Below are positions 1 to 9,019 of a stretch of DNA of 32,324 nt, in pieces; position 1 is the stretch's first letter; each line of letters begins with the position of its first letter. A program made the position numbers and the translations under genes. Below the pieces are notes generated by a model. It searched no databases. It saw only the letters and a program-made list of their open reading frames with translations, and was not told the origin of the DNA. The DNA is taken from contig JAGXGR010000096.1 of NCBI GenBank assembly GCA_024636645.1, positions 1 through 32,324 on the forward strand, in the 5' to 3' direction. Origin of the DNA: Legionella sp. (lineage in GTDB: Bacteria; Pseudomonadota; Gammaproteobacteria; Legionellales; Legionellaceae).

Positions 1-60
1 AAGGACTGTCATATCTTTGTGCACTGGGCTAAAGGGTTTCAAAGTATATCTGAACAATAG

Positions 61-134
61 GAACCGTATGAATCGAGAGGTTCACGTACGGGTCTGTGAG
101 AGGCTAAGGGTGAGATTCCCTTGGCCTACTCGAA
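61..134 (+). mobile_element. 3' end of a group II intron (domains V and VI); the rest lies off the left edge
   Basis: GAACCGTATGAATCGAGAGGTTCACGTACGGGTC (61-94) folds as a domain V: 9-bp lower helix, AC bulge, GAATC/GGTTC upper helix, GAGA tetraloop. AGGCTAAGGGTGAGATTCCCTTGGCCTAC follows as a domain VI-like hairpin with a CTAC branch-site motif. The exact 3' splice end (about 131-134) is uncertain. Confidence 0.85.
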
Positions 135-147
135 CGGCGACGGGTTG

Positions 148-180
148 GTAGCCCGTAAGGAGCGGAGCGTATTACGGGGG
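148..180. repeat. REP-like palindromic repeat
   Basis: GTAGCCCGTAAGGAGCGGAGCGTATTACGGGGG: CCCGTAA (152-158) pairs with TTACGGG (172-178). It resembles the common GTAGCCCGGATGGAGCGAAGCGTAATCCGGG type of extragenic palindrome. Confidence 0.6.
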
Positions 181-190
181 CGATGTTAAA

Positions 191-255
191 CCGGGAAATC
201 AATGACCAGATGACTGCACAGGGGTGCAACGCTCATATATTCATTGTCTTCCCGG
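191..255. repeat. Imperfect 15-bp inverted repeat with a nested hairpin
   Basis: CCGGGAAATCAATGA (191-205) versus TCATTGTCTTCCCGG (241-255), 13/15 complementary. Nested TGCAC (215-219) AGGG GTGCA (224-228). Confidence 0.7.
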
Positions 256-375
256 CTATTCAATGTCATTCCCGCGCAGGTGCCTGTACCCTGTCTTAAA
301 GGAAAAAGATCCGAAATTATTATTCCATGCTAAGCTTACAATGCAATTTTTTATTTCTTAACGGAGCGGCCTCGA

Positions 376-747
376 ATGAAATATATCAGCATACTTCTTT
401 TATTTTTATCATCTTGTGTGGCTCATGCAGTAGACAGTGATAGCATCAATAGGGTTGTGGACAGTCAGAAAAAATTTTTTATAATCCGCCTCCCTTCAAA
501 CCCCACAACAGGGTATCAGTGGAGAGTAGAGGATTACAATAAATCATTGTTTAAGTTGGTAAAAAGCCACTACATCCCTGAGGCGACCAATTTGATGGGT
601 GCTGGTGGACAGATGAATTTCAAATTTGTTTTGAAAAAGGGCAAGGACTATCCGGATAAAAGCACTATGGTGTTTAAATACGCCAGACCTTGGGAAAAGA
701 CTGGCGGTACACCTAAAACCATCCATTTAACGTTTAAAAAGCTATAA
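376..747 (+). CDS. Chagasin-like (inhibitor family I42) protease inhibitor, exported or lipoprotein
   Basis: Signal peptide with LSSC lipobox-like site; NPTTGYQW loop, GAGG segment and RPWE motif characteristic of chagasin/ICP inhibitors. Confidence 0.85.
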   Translation: MKYISILLLFLSSCVAHAVDSDSINRVVDSQKKFFIIRLPSNPTTGYQWRVEDYNKSLFKLVKSHYIPEATNLMGAGGQMNFKFVLKKGKDYPDKSTMVFKYARPWEKTGGTPKTIHLTFKKL

Positions 748-764
748 CAGGCAATCAAGAAAGA

Positions 765-2486
765 TCAACTGTCTTTTTTTAACCTGAAGGGCAAATAACG
801 TGGCTCCCAGTAGATTTCTTGAATCAGTTTTTCCAAATCTCTGTCCTGATTCGCTTGAGCCAGGCCTTCTTTAATGGCGCATTGAGCAACCGCCACAGCA
901 ATGTGTTTGGCGACCGTCTGCGCGTCATCCAATGAGGGCAAAAGCGGTAAATAACTGTCTTTTTTACAGGGTGCGAAATCGGTCAGTGCCTCGGATGCCG
1001 CCCAAATCATGGCTTTGGTTAATCGACTGGCACGTACCGCCAGAATGCCCAAACCAATGCCTGGAAATACCAGGGCATTATTGCATTGTGCAATTGATAT
1101 CATACGGTTTTGATATTCGACAGGTGGAAAAGCAGTACCGGTGGCAATGAGTGCTTTACCTTGACTCCATGCCAGAATATCTGCAGGTTGCGCTTCGCAT
1201 TTCTCGTCTGGATTGGACAAGGGAAAAATAACAGGCCTATCGCAGGTATCTGTCATGGTCTCAACAATATCTTGAGAAAAGGCACCGGTTTGTGCAGAAC
1301 AACCAATGAGAATAGTCGGTTTAACTTGCCTGACGGTGTCAGTTAACGAGGGATGATTTTTATCGTGAATAGGCCAGTCAACAATATCCTGGGCCGATCG
1401 CGCAAAGGGTTTCTGAGAGGTCGTCAGATCGCTGTCTGTTTCCAGTAACAAGCCTTGCCGGTCAATAAGCCAGAATCGCTTGTGAGCCTCTTTGCTGTCC
1501 ATGCCTTTAAGAATCATGGCATCAACAATTTGTTCACTGATACCTGTGCCTGCTGATCCTGCGCCAAACACCACGATTCGATGCTCTTCCAAGGGTACGC
1601 CGGTAATGTCACAAGCAGCCAGAAGAGCCGACAAAGTGACGGCACCCGTGCCTTGAATGTCATCATTAAACGTACAGAGCTCGTCTTTAAATTGATCAAG
1701 AATGCGCCTGGCATTGCCCCGGCCAAAATCCTCCCAATGTAAAAAAGCGTTGGGAAATTGTTTTCTGACCTCATTAACGAAACAAAGTATAAAGGCATCA
1801 TATTGATCGCTGCTTATGCGAGGATGCCTGCAACCCAGATACATGGGATCATTGAGCAATTCCTGGTTGTTGGTCCCCACATCCAGAAATACCGGCAAGG
1901 TTCGGGTGGGGTCAATGCCGCCGCAAAGACTGTATACCATAAGCTTTGCAACTGGAATATCCATCCCGCCAATGCCTTGATCACCAATACCCAAAACGCC
2001 TTCCCCATCCGTCACAACAATTAAATCAATTTCAGGATTCGAGCGGTTATTGATAATTTCTTCAATGTGATTTTTATCGGAATGGGCGATATATAAACCG
2101 CGCGGCTGGCGATATTCATGACTGAATCGCTTGACGGCAGTGCCTACAATGGGGGTGTAAATGGTAGGCAACATCTCGCTTAAATGTCGGCTCAGCAATC
2201 GATAAAACAACATCTGGTTTTTATCGTGCAAATTATTTAAATAAATATTTTGCTGCAAACGGGTTTTATAGCTGGCGTATTGCAGATATGCCCGCTTGAC
2301 CTGCTCATCAAGGGTCTCAACCTGGTTGGGTAATTTACCCAGCAAGCCAAACTGCCGACGCTCTTCCTGGGTAAAGGCGGTTCCTTTGTTAAGCTGTGGT
2401 GTGGTTAACAAGGGTTTGCCGGACAGTGGTGTTTCCAGATATAACTCACCGGTTTGTTGATCACGAATTAATTTGAATTCAAGCAT
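765..2486 (-). CDS. maeA: NAD-dependent malic enzyme
   Basis: 573 aa; MLPTIYTPIVGTA, VTDGEGVLGIGDQGIGGMDIPVAK and FNDDIQGTGAVTL motifs of malic enzymes. Confidence 0.95.
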   Translation of the reverse strand: MLEFKLIRDQQTGELYLETPLSGKPLLTTPQLNKGTAFTQEERRQFGLLGKLPNQVETLDEQVKRAYLQYASYKTRLQQNIYLNNLHDKNQMLFYRLLSRHLSEMLPTIYTPIVGTAVKRFSHEYRQPRGLYIAHSDKNHIEEIINNRSNPEIDLIVVTDGEGVLGIGDQGIGGMDIPVAKLMVYSLCGGIDPTRTLPVFLDVGTNNQELLNDPMYLGCRHPRISSDQYDAFILCFVNEVRKQFPNAFLHWEDFGRGNARRILDQFKDELCTFNDDIQGTGAVTLSALLAACDITGVPLEEHRIVVFGAGSAGTGISEQIVDAMILKGMDSKEAHKRFWLIDRQGLLLETDSDLTTSQKPFARSAQDIVDWPIHDKNHPSLTDTVRQVKPTILIGCSAQTGAFSQDIVETMTDTCDRPVIFPLSNPDEKCEAQPADILAWSQGKALIATGTAFPPVEYQNRMISIAQCNNALVFPGIGLGILAVRASRLTKAMIWAASEALTDFAPCKKDSYLPLLPSLDDAQTVAKHIAVAVAQCAIKEGLAQANQDRDLEKLIQEIYWEPRYLPFRLKKDS

Positions 2487-2683
2487 GTTGTGACTCTTGG
2501 AAAATGGGTCGGATTATAGGGTATTATAATAACATTGTTTTTTACAGTATGAGCGGTTTTTTATAATTAATATCCTTGAATACTGTGGCTTTTCGGCAGA
2601 TTTTTCCATAGCTTAAATCAATAGCAGGTGATAATATTGAAATTTTGCGATGAAAGTTCGCTGAAGCAGACCTTTAATTAAAA

Positions 2684-3076
2684 ATGAGGCGGTTTATGAA
2701 AACTCTTTTGCTCATTTGCTTAACCGCGATGATGATATCCTGCGCGGTTAAAAAAGATGAACACTATTACCAGTCACATCCGGAAAAACTGCAGGAAGCC
2801 CTCAATCATTGTCCAAAAAAGCAGCCAGAACATTTAACCTGCCAGCAATTAAAAGACGTTGCGATGCGATTTAATCAACTGGCCAACGAGCTCCATGCAA
2901 ATCCCCAGGAGTTTGGTAAGAAAATTATTACATTGCAAGAAGAGATAGCCAGGCAAAAAGCGCAGTTAAAAAAGGATTCAACCCAAAAAGAATTAAAAGA
3001 GAAACTGGCTGAAAATCAAGAGATGCTGGACTCTCGCCTGACTTTGGTTAAATTATTTGAATCTCCAGAGGGTTAA
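2684..3076 (+). CDS. Small lipoprotein, EexN-like
   Basis: MISC lipobox; [29 protein letters not shown] resembles the Y..HP....L..C......C pattern of EexN-type lipoproteins; coiled-coil C-terminus. Confidence 0.6.
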   Translation: MRRFMKTLLLICLTAMMISCAVKKDEHYYQSHPEKLQEALNHCPKKQPEHLTCQQLKDVAMRFNQLANELHANPQEFGKKIITLQEEIARQKAQLKKDSTQKELKEKLAENQEMLDSRLTLVKLFESPEG

Positions 3077-3078
3077 TT

Positions 3079-3840
3079 ATGAGAATACTGGTAAGCAATG
3101 ACGACGGTGTGTTAGCACCGGGTATTCGGGCACTTTCGAATGAATTGGCAACGGTGGCAGAGATTGATGTTGTCGCACCGGACAGGAATCGCAGCGGTGC
3201 GAGTAATTCTCTGACCCTCACTCGACCATTAACGGTTCGACAAATGGATAATAACTATTACAGCGTTGAAGGCACACCCACGGACTGTGTGCATCTGGCT
3301 CTGACAGGTTTTCTCGATCCGATTGCTGATATGGTCGTTTCCGGCATTAATGACGGGGCCAATCTTGGCGATGATATTTTATATTCAGGTACCGTGGCCG
3401 CGGCGATGGAAGGGCGCTATCTGGGCTTGCCGGCCATTGCTATCTCTATGGTGGGTGGTCATAATATTCAGCATTACGATACCGCTGCAATCATTGCCAG
3501 GCAGTTGGTTGAAAAGCTCAATATCAACCGCTTGCCTTCGCAAACGATTTTAAATGTCAATGTTCCGGATTTGCCCCTGGAACAAATTAAAGGCATGCAG
3601 GTGACGCGCTTAGGTACCCGGCATAGTGCTGAGCCTATTGTAAAGGAATATGATCCCAGAGGACGGCCCATCTACTGGATAGGACCGCCTGGTAATGAGG
3701 CGGATGCAGGTCCTGGAACGGACTTTCATGCCATCAGCCAACACTATGTATCCATTACGCCCCTGCATTTGGACATGACGCATTATAAGATTTTTGACCA
3801 GTTATCGGTCTGGCTTGATGGGATGAATCATTTGCAATGA
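3079..3840 (+). CDS. surE: 5'/3'-nucleotidase SurE
   Basis: [54 protein letters not shown]. Confidence 0.97.
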   Translation: MRILVSNDDGVLAPGIRALSNELATVAEIDVVAPDRNRSGASNSLTLTRPLTVRQMDNNYYSVEGTPTDCVHLALTGFLDPIADMVVSGINDGANLGDDILYSGTVAAAMEGRYLGLPAIAISMVGGHNIQHYDTAAIIARQLVEKLNINRLPSQTILNVNVPDLPLEQIKGMQVTRLGTRHSAEPIVKEYDPRGRPIYWIGPPGNEADAGPGTDFHAISQHYVSITPLHLDMTHYKIFDQLSVWLDGMNHLQ

Positions 3841-4421
3841 GATTTTTTTCTTATCTGTATAACAAGACCATCGCCTGGTCACTGCATAAACATGCGCCTT
3901 ATTATCTTGCGGGTGTCTCTTTTGCCGAGTCTTCTTTTTTCCCTATACCACCTGACGTCATGCTGATAAGCATGGGGTTGGCCAAGTCTGAGCATGCTTG
4001 GCGATATGCCTTTATTGCGACGGTTTGTTCCGTTCTTGGCGGCATATTGGGGTACTGCATTGGTTATTTTGCTATCGAGTTAATTCACCCTTTTTTAAGC
4101 CAGTCCCATTATCATGGAACGTATCAACAGGTCGTCCACTGGTTTCAGACGTATGGGATCTGGGTTATTTTTCTAGCCGGTTTTTCTCCCATTCCCTATA
4201 AAATATTTACTATCGCTGCCGGTGCGCTGCAAATGGCATTTTTCCCTTTTTTGTTTGCTTCTGTCATCGGTCGAGGATTGCGTTTTTTTCTGGTTTCAGC
4301 AATCATGTATTTTTATGGGCAACGCCTTCATAATGGTTTAAGAAAATATGTTGATGCCATAGGCTGGTCAGTGGTTGCTCTTTTTGTTTTAGGTTTCTTT
4401 TTATATAAATGGAATTATTGA
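3837..4421 (+). CDS. YqaA family inner membrane protein (DedA/SNARE-associated superfamily)
   Basis: [42 protein letters not shown] overlap with surE. Confidence 0.88.
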   Translation: MRFFSYLYNKTIAWSLHKHAPYYLAGVSFAESSFFPIPPDVMLISMGLAKSEHAWRYAFIATVCSVLGGILGYCIGYFAIELIHPFLSQSHYHGTYQQVVHWFQTYGIWVIFLAGFSPIPYKIFTIAAGALQMAFFPFLFASVIGRGLRFFLVSAIMYFYGQRLHNGLRKYVDAIGWSVVALFVLGFFLYKWNY

Positions 4422-4428
4422 GATTAAA

Positions 4429-5160
4429 ATGGTACACAGATGTCTTCCACTCATTATAGTGTTAAGCATTTTTCTGTCCGGCTGCGGTGAGCGTGACGGT
4501 CTCGCACCCATTGAAGATCTGAAATGGCAGCCTTATTCTATTCATCAAAAAACATATACTGTGCAAAAGGACGACACTTTATATGCGGTAGCTTTTAAAT
4601 ACGATAAGGATTATCGAGATTTAGCCATTTATAATAATCTGAAAAGCCCTTATGCTTTAAGGATTGGCCAAACCCTTAAATTAAGCTCCAGAAAAATAAA
4701 CGATAAAAAAGCCGTTCAACGTAAAAAACAACAGGACTATAAAAGAAAGACAAAACAACCGGTTCGGACCGCCGCCAGAAACAATCAATCCATGCCGCAA
4801 TGGTTATGGCCCGCAAAGGGGAAAATAACCTCAGGTTTTGTGCCCTCATTGCGAAGAAAAGGCATCGACATTGCCGGTAAAACAGGCGATAAAATCCGCG
4901 CTGCATCAAGTGGGGTTGTTGCCTATGCAGGTGATGGCTTATCTGGTTATGGTAATTTGATAATTATTAAACATCATCACCACTTTTTGACGGCCTACGG
5001 AAACAATTCAAAAAATCTTGTAAAAGAAGGCCAAACGGTGGAGAAAGGACAGATCATTGCTGATATGGGCTTAGTGAATAGAAAATATTGGGGTGTCCAT
5101 TTTGAAATCAGACAGAAAGGAAAACCCGTTAATCCCTTGAATTATTTAAAAAAAGGTTGA
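4429..5160 (+). CDS. nlpD: Lipoprotein NlpD (LysM + degenerate LytM/M23 domain)
   Basis: Lipobox LSGC; LysM YTVQKDDTLYAVAFKYDKDY; M23-like domain KGIDIAG...VHFEIRQKGKPVNPLNYL; located upstream of rpoS. Confidence 0.93.
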   Translation: MVHRCLPLIIVLSIFLSGCGERDGLAPIEDLKWQPYSIHQKTYTVQKDDTLYAVAFKYDKDYRDLAIYNNLKSPYALRIGQTLKLSSRKINDKKAVQRKKQQDYKRKTKQPVRTAARNNQSMPQWLWPAKGKITSGFVPSLRRKGIDIAGKTGDKIRAASSGVVAYAGDGLSGYGNLIIIKHHHHFLTAYGNNSKNLVKEGQTVEKGQIIADMGLVNRKYWGVHFEIRQKGKPVNPLNYLKKG

Positions 5161-5239
5161 CAAGTTACTTGTGTTTATTGCAACAATAGACTAATAAATA
5201 TAGATAGATTCCAACAAGCATACTCAAACAGGTGAAGCC

Positions 5240-6265
5240 ATGCAAAAAGATGATAAGTCAATAAAAGATGCGCTTACAAAGAAGTCTGAGAAAGAAAATG
5301 ACATGGAAGTAGAGCCCTTGTTGTTGGACGACGATGACAATAACACTGATAATGGTGATGAAGCAGAAGAGGCCGCACCTGATTTTACTGATGAGGACTT
5401 GTTTCCTACGTTTCAAAAAGGCAAGCGTGCTGCAAAAGTGATGGATGCAACACAACTCTATCTGAGTGAAATTGGCTTTTCACCTTTATTGACTGCGGAA
5501 GAAGAAGTGCATTATTCTCGATTGGCTTTGAAAGGGGATGCTGCGGCCAGAAAAAAAATGATAGAGTCGAATCTCAGACTGGTTGTAAAAATCTCTCGAC
5601 GTTATCTGAACCGTGGCCTGCCTCTTTTGGATCTGATTGAAGAGGGCAATCTTGGTTTGATGAAGTCTGTTGAAAAATTTGATCCTGACAGAGGGTTTAG
5701 ATTTTCAACCTACGCCACCTGGTGGATAAGACAAACCATCGAACGCGCCATCATGAATCAAACCAGAACCATTCGTCTGCCTATTCATGTTGTCAAAGAA
5801 TTAAACGTCTATCTGCGAGCGGCAAGACAGCTCACTCAACAGCTCGATCATGAGCCTTCATCGGAAGAAATTGCCGAAATGGTAGATAAGCCCATAGAGG
5901 ATGTTGAAAAACTATTGGGATTAAATGACAAGGTCACATCCGTTGATACACCCATAGGTTATGATGAAAATAAATCACTCCTGGATACCATTGCCGATGA
6001 AAACAGCTTAAATCCGGCTGAGTTGCTGACGGATGAAAATTTACGTCATCATATTGAGTCCTTGCTGGATAAACTCACTGAAAATCAACAACAGGTGATA
6101 GCCCGCCGTTTTGGCTTGCGCGGCTTTGAAAAATCAACCCTTGAGGATGTGGGTAAAGAAATCGATTTGACCCGGGAACGTGTCAGACAAATCCAGGTCG
6201 AGGCTTTAAAAACCTTGAGAGGTTTGTTGGAGAAAGTTGGTTTGACGCAGGAAGATTTATTTTAA
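5240..6265 (+). CDS. rpoS: RNA polymerase sigma factor RpoS
   Basis: [68 protein letters not shown]; follows nlpD. Confidence 0.97.
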   Translation: MQKDDKSIKDALTKKSEKENDMEVEPLLLDDDDNNTDNGDEAEEAAPDFTDEDLFPTFQKGKRAAKVMDATQLYLSEIGFSPLLTAEEEVHYSRLALKGDAAARKKMIESNLRLVVKISRRYLNRGLPLLDLIEEGNLGLMKSVEKFDPDRGFRFSTYATWWIRQTIERAIMNQTRTIRLPIHVVKELNVYLRAARQLTQQLDHEPSSEEIAEMVDKPIEDVEKLLGLNDKVTSVDTPIGYDENKSLLDTIADENSLNPAELLTDENLRHHIESLLDKLTENQQQVIARRFGLRGFEKSTLEDVGKEIDLTRERVRQIQVEALKTLRGLLEKVGLTQEDLF

Positions 6266-6280
6266 ATGAAGGCCCCTGGC

Positions 6281-6330
6281 TCCTGAGTCTTTAAGGTTTT
6301 CTAATAAAGCGAGAATGAAAAGACTCAGGA
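6281..6330. repeat. 12-bp perfect inverted repeat between convergent rpoS and hmgA
   Basis: TCCTGAGTCTTT (6281-6292) and AAAGACTCAGGA (6319-6330), 26-nt spacer. Confidence 0.8.
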
Positions 6331-6346
6331 TCATGACTACAAGGCA

Positions 6347-7597
6347 CTACCCTTTAAAATGCGCCTCTAACCCTTGCCAGCAAGCCAGATAGTCCTTTTG
6401 TCGTTTCGGATGATCCATGGCCTGTTGGGTAACAAGCCAAGGCAGGCGCGCTTCAAACATGATAGCCAGAGAATCCTCAAGCTTTTCTGGAACCAGTTCT
6501 TGTTGACTGGCTTTCTGAAAGCTGCTTTTGTCCGGGCCATGGGGTGTCATGCTGTTATGTATGCTAATACCGCCAGGGCTGAATCCTGCGTCTTTGGCAT
6601 CGTATTTTCCATTAATCAATCCCATGAATTCACTCATGATATTCCGATGATAATAAGGCGGTCTGAAGCTGTGTTCTGCGACCATCCATCGTGGCGGAAA
6701 AATAACAATATCCAGATTAGCTACCCCGGGAATGGGACTTTCAGAAGTCAGGACTGTAAAAATAGAAGGATCAATATGATCATAACTGACGGTATTAATG
6801 GTATTAAATAAATTTAAATCATAGCAATAAGGCGCATAATTTCCATGCCAGGCGACAACATTCAACGGCGAGTGATCACTATATGCCTGCCACCAACCCT
6901 GGTGGTATTTGCATATCAGGGATGCTTTTTCTTCGATTTGTTCGAAAGCTGCGGTGGGATATAGAAAATGACGGGGATGTGCAAGTCCATTTGCTCCAAT
7001 GGGCCCCAGTTCGGGCAAGGTCAAAGGCGTTGATAAATTTTCACAAAGATAACCTGCTCCCGTATCGCTGGTTAGGAGCAGTTTAAATTTTACGCCCCTT
7101 GGGATAACCGCAATCATTCCTGGCTTGATATCCATTCGGCCAAACTCGGTATGAAGCTGAATTTCTCCCAGGTAGGGAACAAATAGCAATTCGCCATCAT
7201 AGTTACTGGAATAACGTTTTTCCATGGAGATATTACAGTGATACACATAAGTATTTGCCAGCTCATGACCGGCGATATGCACCAGACCGTCTATGAAATC
7301 TACCGGTTCTTCAAATACAGCTAAAGAGGACCACCGCAAAGGATTTGGGGTTTGACTCGAAGCAAAGGCCTGATTAATCTTTTGAGGGTACGGTTGATAA
7401 TCTTCATAAATGACAGAAGGAAGGATTCGATATAACCAACTGTATAAATTCACATGGCGCGGCCTTGTAAAAGCACTGCCGCTGAGTTGCTCCGCATACA
7501 AACCGTAAGGACATTGCTGTGGCGAATTCTGGTTTTGCGGCAGGGCGCCTTTTATGGCTTCACTTTGATGATGATTTCCAAATCCACTTAAATACAT
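6347..7597 (-). CDS. hmgA: Homogentisate 1,2-dioxygenase
   Basis: 416 aa; [13 protein letters not shown]...[67 protein letters not shown]. Confidence 0.97.
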   Translation of the reverse strand: MYLSGFGNHHQSEAIKGALPQNQNSPQQCPYGLYAEQLSGSAFTRPRHVNLYSWLYRILPSVIYEDYQPYPQKINQAFASSQTPNPLRWSSLAVFEEPVDFIDGLVHIAGHELANTYVYHCNISMEKRYSSNYDGELLFVPYLGEIQLHTEFGRMDIKPGMIAVIPRGVKFKLLLTSDTGAGYLCENLSTPLTLPELGPIGANGLAHPRHFLYPTAAFEQIEEKASLICKYHQGWWQAYSDHSPLNVVAWHGNYAPYCYDLNLFNTINTVSYDHIDPSIFTVLTSESPIPGVANLDIVIFPPRWMVAEHSFRPPYYHRNIMSEFMGLINGKYDAKDAGFSPGGISIHNSMTPHGPDKSSFQKASQQELVPEKLEDSLAIMFEARLPWLVTQQAMDHPKRQKDYLACWQGLEAHFKG

Positions 7598-7708
7598 CTT
7601 ATATCTCCCTGAAACAATGCTCAGCTAAGAATAGACTGAATTGGAGGTGACTGTCGAGTGTTCGGTTTAAAAAAAGCATTAGTCATTCTTTTTCCTGTTT
7701 TGTCGTTG

Positions 7709-7714
7709 TATAAT
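7709..7714 (+). promoter_or_regulatory. Candidate -10 element for yebC
   Basis: Perfect TATAAT about 40 bp upstream of the yebC ATG; no clear -35. Confidence 0.4.
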
Positions 7715-7751
7715 TAAGAATATTCTAATTGTTTTTTTGTTGAGGTATATC

Positions 7752-8498
7752 ATGGCAGGTCACAGTAAATGGGCCAATATCAAATTTCGTAAAGGAGCAA
7801 AGGACGCCAAGCGAGGAAAGATATTTACCAAATTAATTCGCGAAATTTCGGTGGCAGCACGTATGGGAGGAGTAGATGAGAGTGTTAATCCCAGGCTAAG
7901 AGATGCCGTTGTAAAAGCGCTTAAAGCCAATATGAAACGTGATACCATCGATAATGCCATTAAAAGAGGTGCGGGCGGCCTTGATAATGCCAACATGATT
8001 GAAATGCGCTATGAAGGCTATGGACCCGGTGGCGTGGCTATCCTGGTTGATTGTCTGTCTGACAATAAAAACCGTACGGTGTCTGATGTACGTCATGCGT
8101 TCACCAAATTTGGCGGCAATCTGGGGACCGATGGCTCGGTTGCTTATCTGTTTAATAAACAGGGTGAAATTCTTCTTGAGAAAGGCCCTTCTGAAGAGGC
8201 TGTCATTGATGTGGTCCTGGAAGCGGGTGCAAAAGACATTTCCCTGGAAGAAGGCCAAATTGAAATTACGAGTGCTGCTGAAGATTATCATCACGTTCTG
8301 GATGCATTGGAAAAAGCCAGCTTTTCCGTTGAACAATCCCAGTTGGCCATGCGAGCAGATACCATGGTATCGCTGCTCGATGAAGACAGCGCCAGAAGTT
8401 TTTTGAAACTGATTGACATGCTGGAGGATTTGGATGATGTCCAGGAAGTGCATTCAAATGCAGACATAGCAGAAAACATATTGGAATCCATTGATTAA
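7752..8498 (+). CDS. yebC: YebC/PmpR (TACO1 family) regulator
   Basis: MAGHSKWANIKFRKGAKDAKRGKIFTKLIREI; start moved from the track's TTG at 7737 to the ATG at 7752. Confidence 0.95.
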   Translation: MAGHSKWANIKFRKGAKDAKRGKIFTKLIREISVAARMGGVDESVNPRLRDAVVKALKANMKRDTIDNAIKRGAGGLDNANMIEMRYEGYGPGGVAILVDCLSDNKNRTVSDVRHAFTKFGGNLGTDGSVAYLFNKQGEILLEKGPSEEAVIDVVLEAGAKDISLEEGQIEITSAAEDYHHVLDALEKASFSVEQSQLAMRADTMVSLLDEDSARSFLKLIDMLEDLDDVQEVHSNADIAENILESID

Positions 8499-9019
8499 TG
8501 ACCATCATACTAGGGATAGATCCCGGATCCAGAATAACCGGATACGGCCTGATCAAGGAAGATAAACAAGACATTTATTATCTCGATAGCGGCTGCATAA
8601 AAACACCCCAAGGCGGCGCTTTGAGTGTGAAATTGCTTAAAATATTTGATGGTATCTGTGAGCTGATGGATAATTACGCACCCGATGAGGTGTCTATTGA
8701 GCGGGTATTTGTCCATCAGAACCCTGACTCTGCCTTGAAGCTCGGGCATGCCAGAGGCGCTGCCATGGTGGCTGCCGCATCCCATCGAATTCACGTGAGT
8801 GAATATTCCGCAAGAGAAGTAAAACAGTCAATAGTCGGCCATGGCGGTGCAGAGAAGGAGCAGGTGAAACATATGGTGATACATTTGCTGCGCTTGAAAT
8901 CAGCGCCTCAAAGTGATGCCTCAGATGCCTTGGCCATAGCCATTTGTCATAGCTATATGCGAAAAGGCCTGCCTCTTATAGTGAAGAAACGGCAATCGAA
9001 AAAAAGGTGGGTATTATGA
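8498..9019 (+). CDS. ruvC: Holliday junction resolvase RuvC
   Basis: ILGIDPGSRITGYGLI, ERVFVHQNPDSALKLGHARGAAM, SDASDALAIAICH. Confidence 0.97.
   Translation: MTIILGIDPGSRITGYGLIKEDKQDIYYLDSGCIKTPQGGALSVKLLKIFDGICELMDNYAPDEVSIERVFVHQNPDSALKLGHARGAAMVAAASHRIHVSEYSAREVKQSIVGHGGAEKEQVKHMVIHLLRLKSAPQSDASDALAIAICHSYMRKGLPLIVKKRQSKKRWVL

Noticed and set aside
2566-2585. Possible PmrA box (ATTAATATC..TGAATACTG) upstream of the 2684 lipoprotein gene
   Set aside because: Only one half resembles the tandem cTTAATatT consensus; second half does not fit. AT-rich chance match likely.
2544-2586. ACAGTAT...ATACTGT inverted repeat in the maeA upstream region
   Set aside because: 7-bp arms 29 nt apart in AT-rich sequence; not strong enough to call a site.
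7896-8453. 185-aa antisense ORF across yebC
   Set aside because: Shadow ORF opposite a well-conserved gene; no recognisable domain or RBS.
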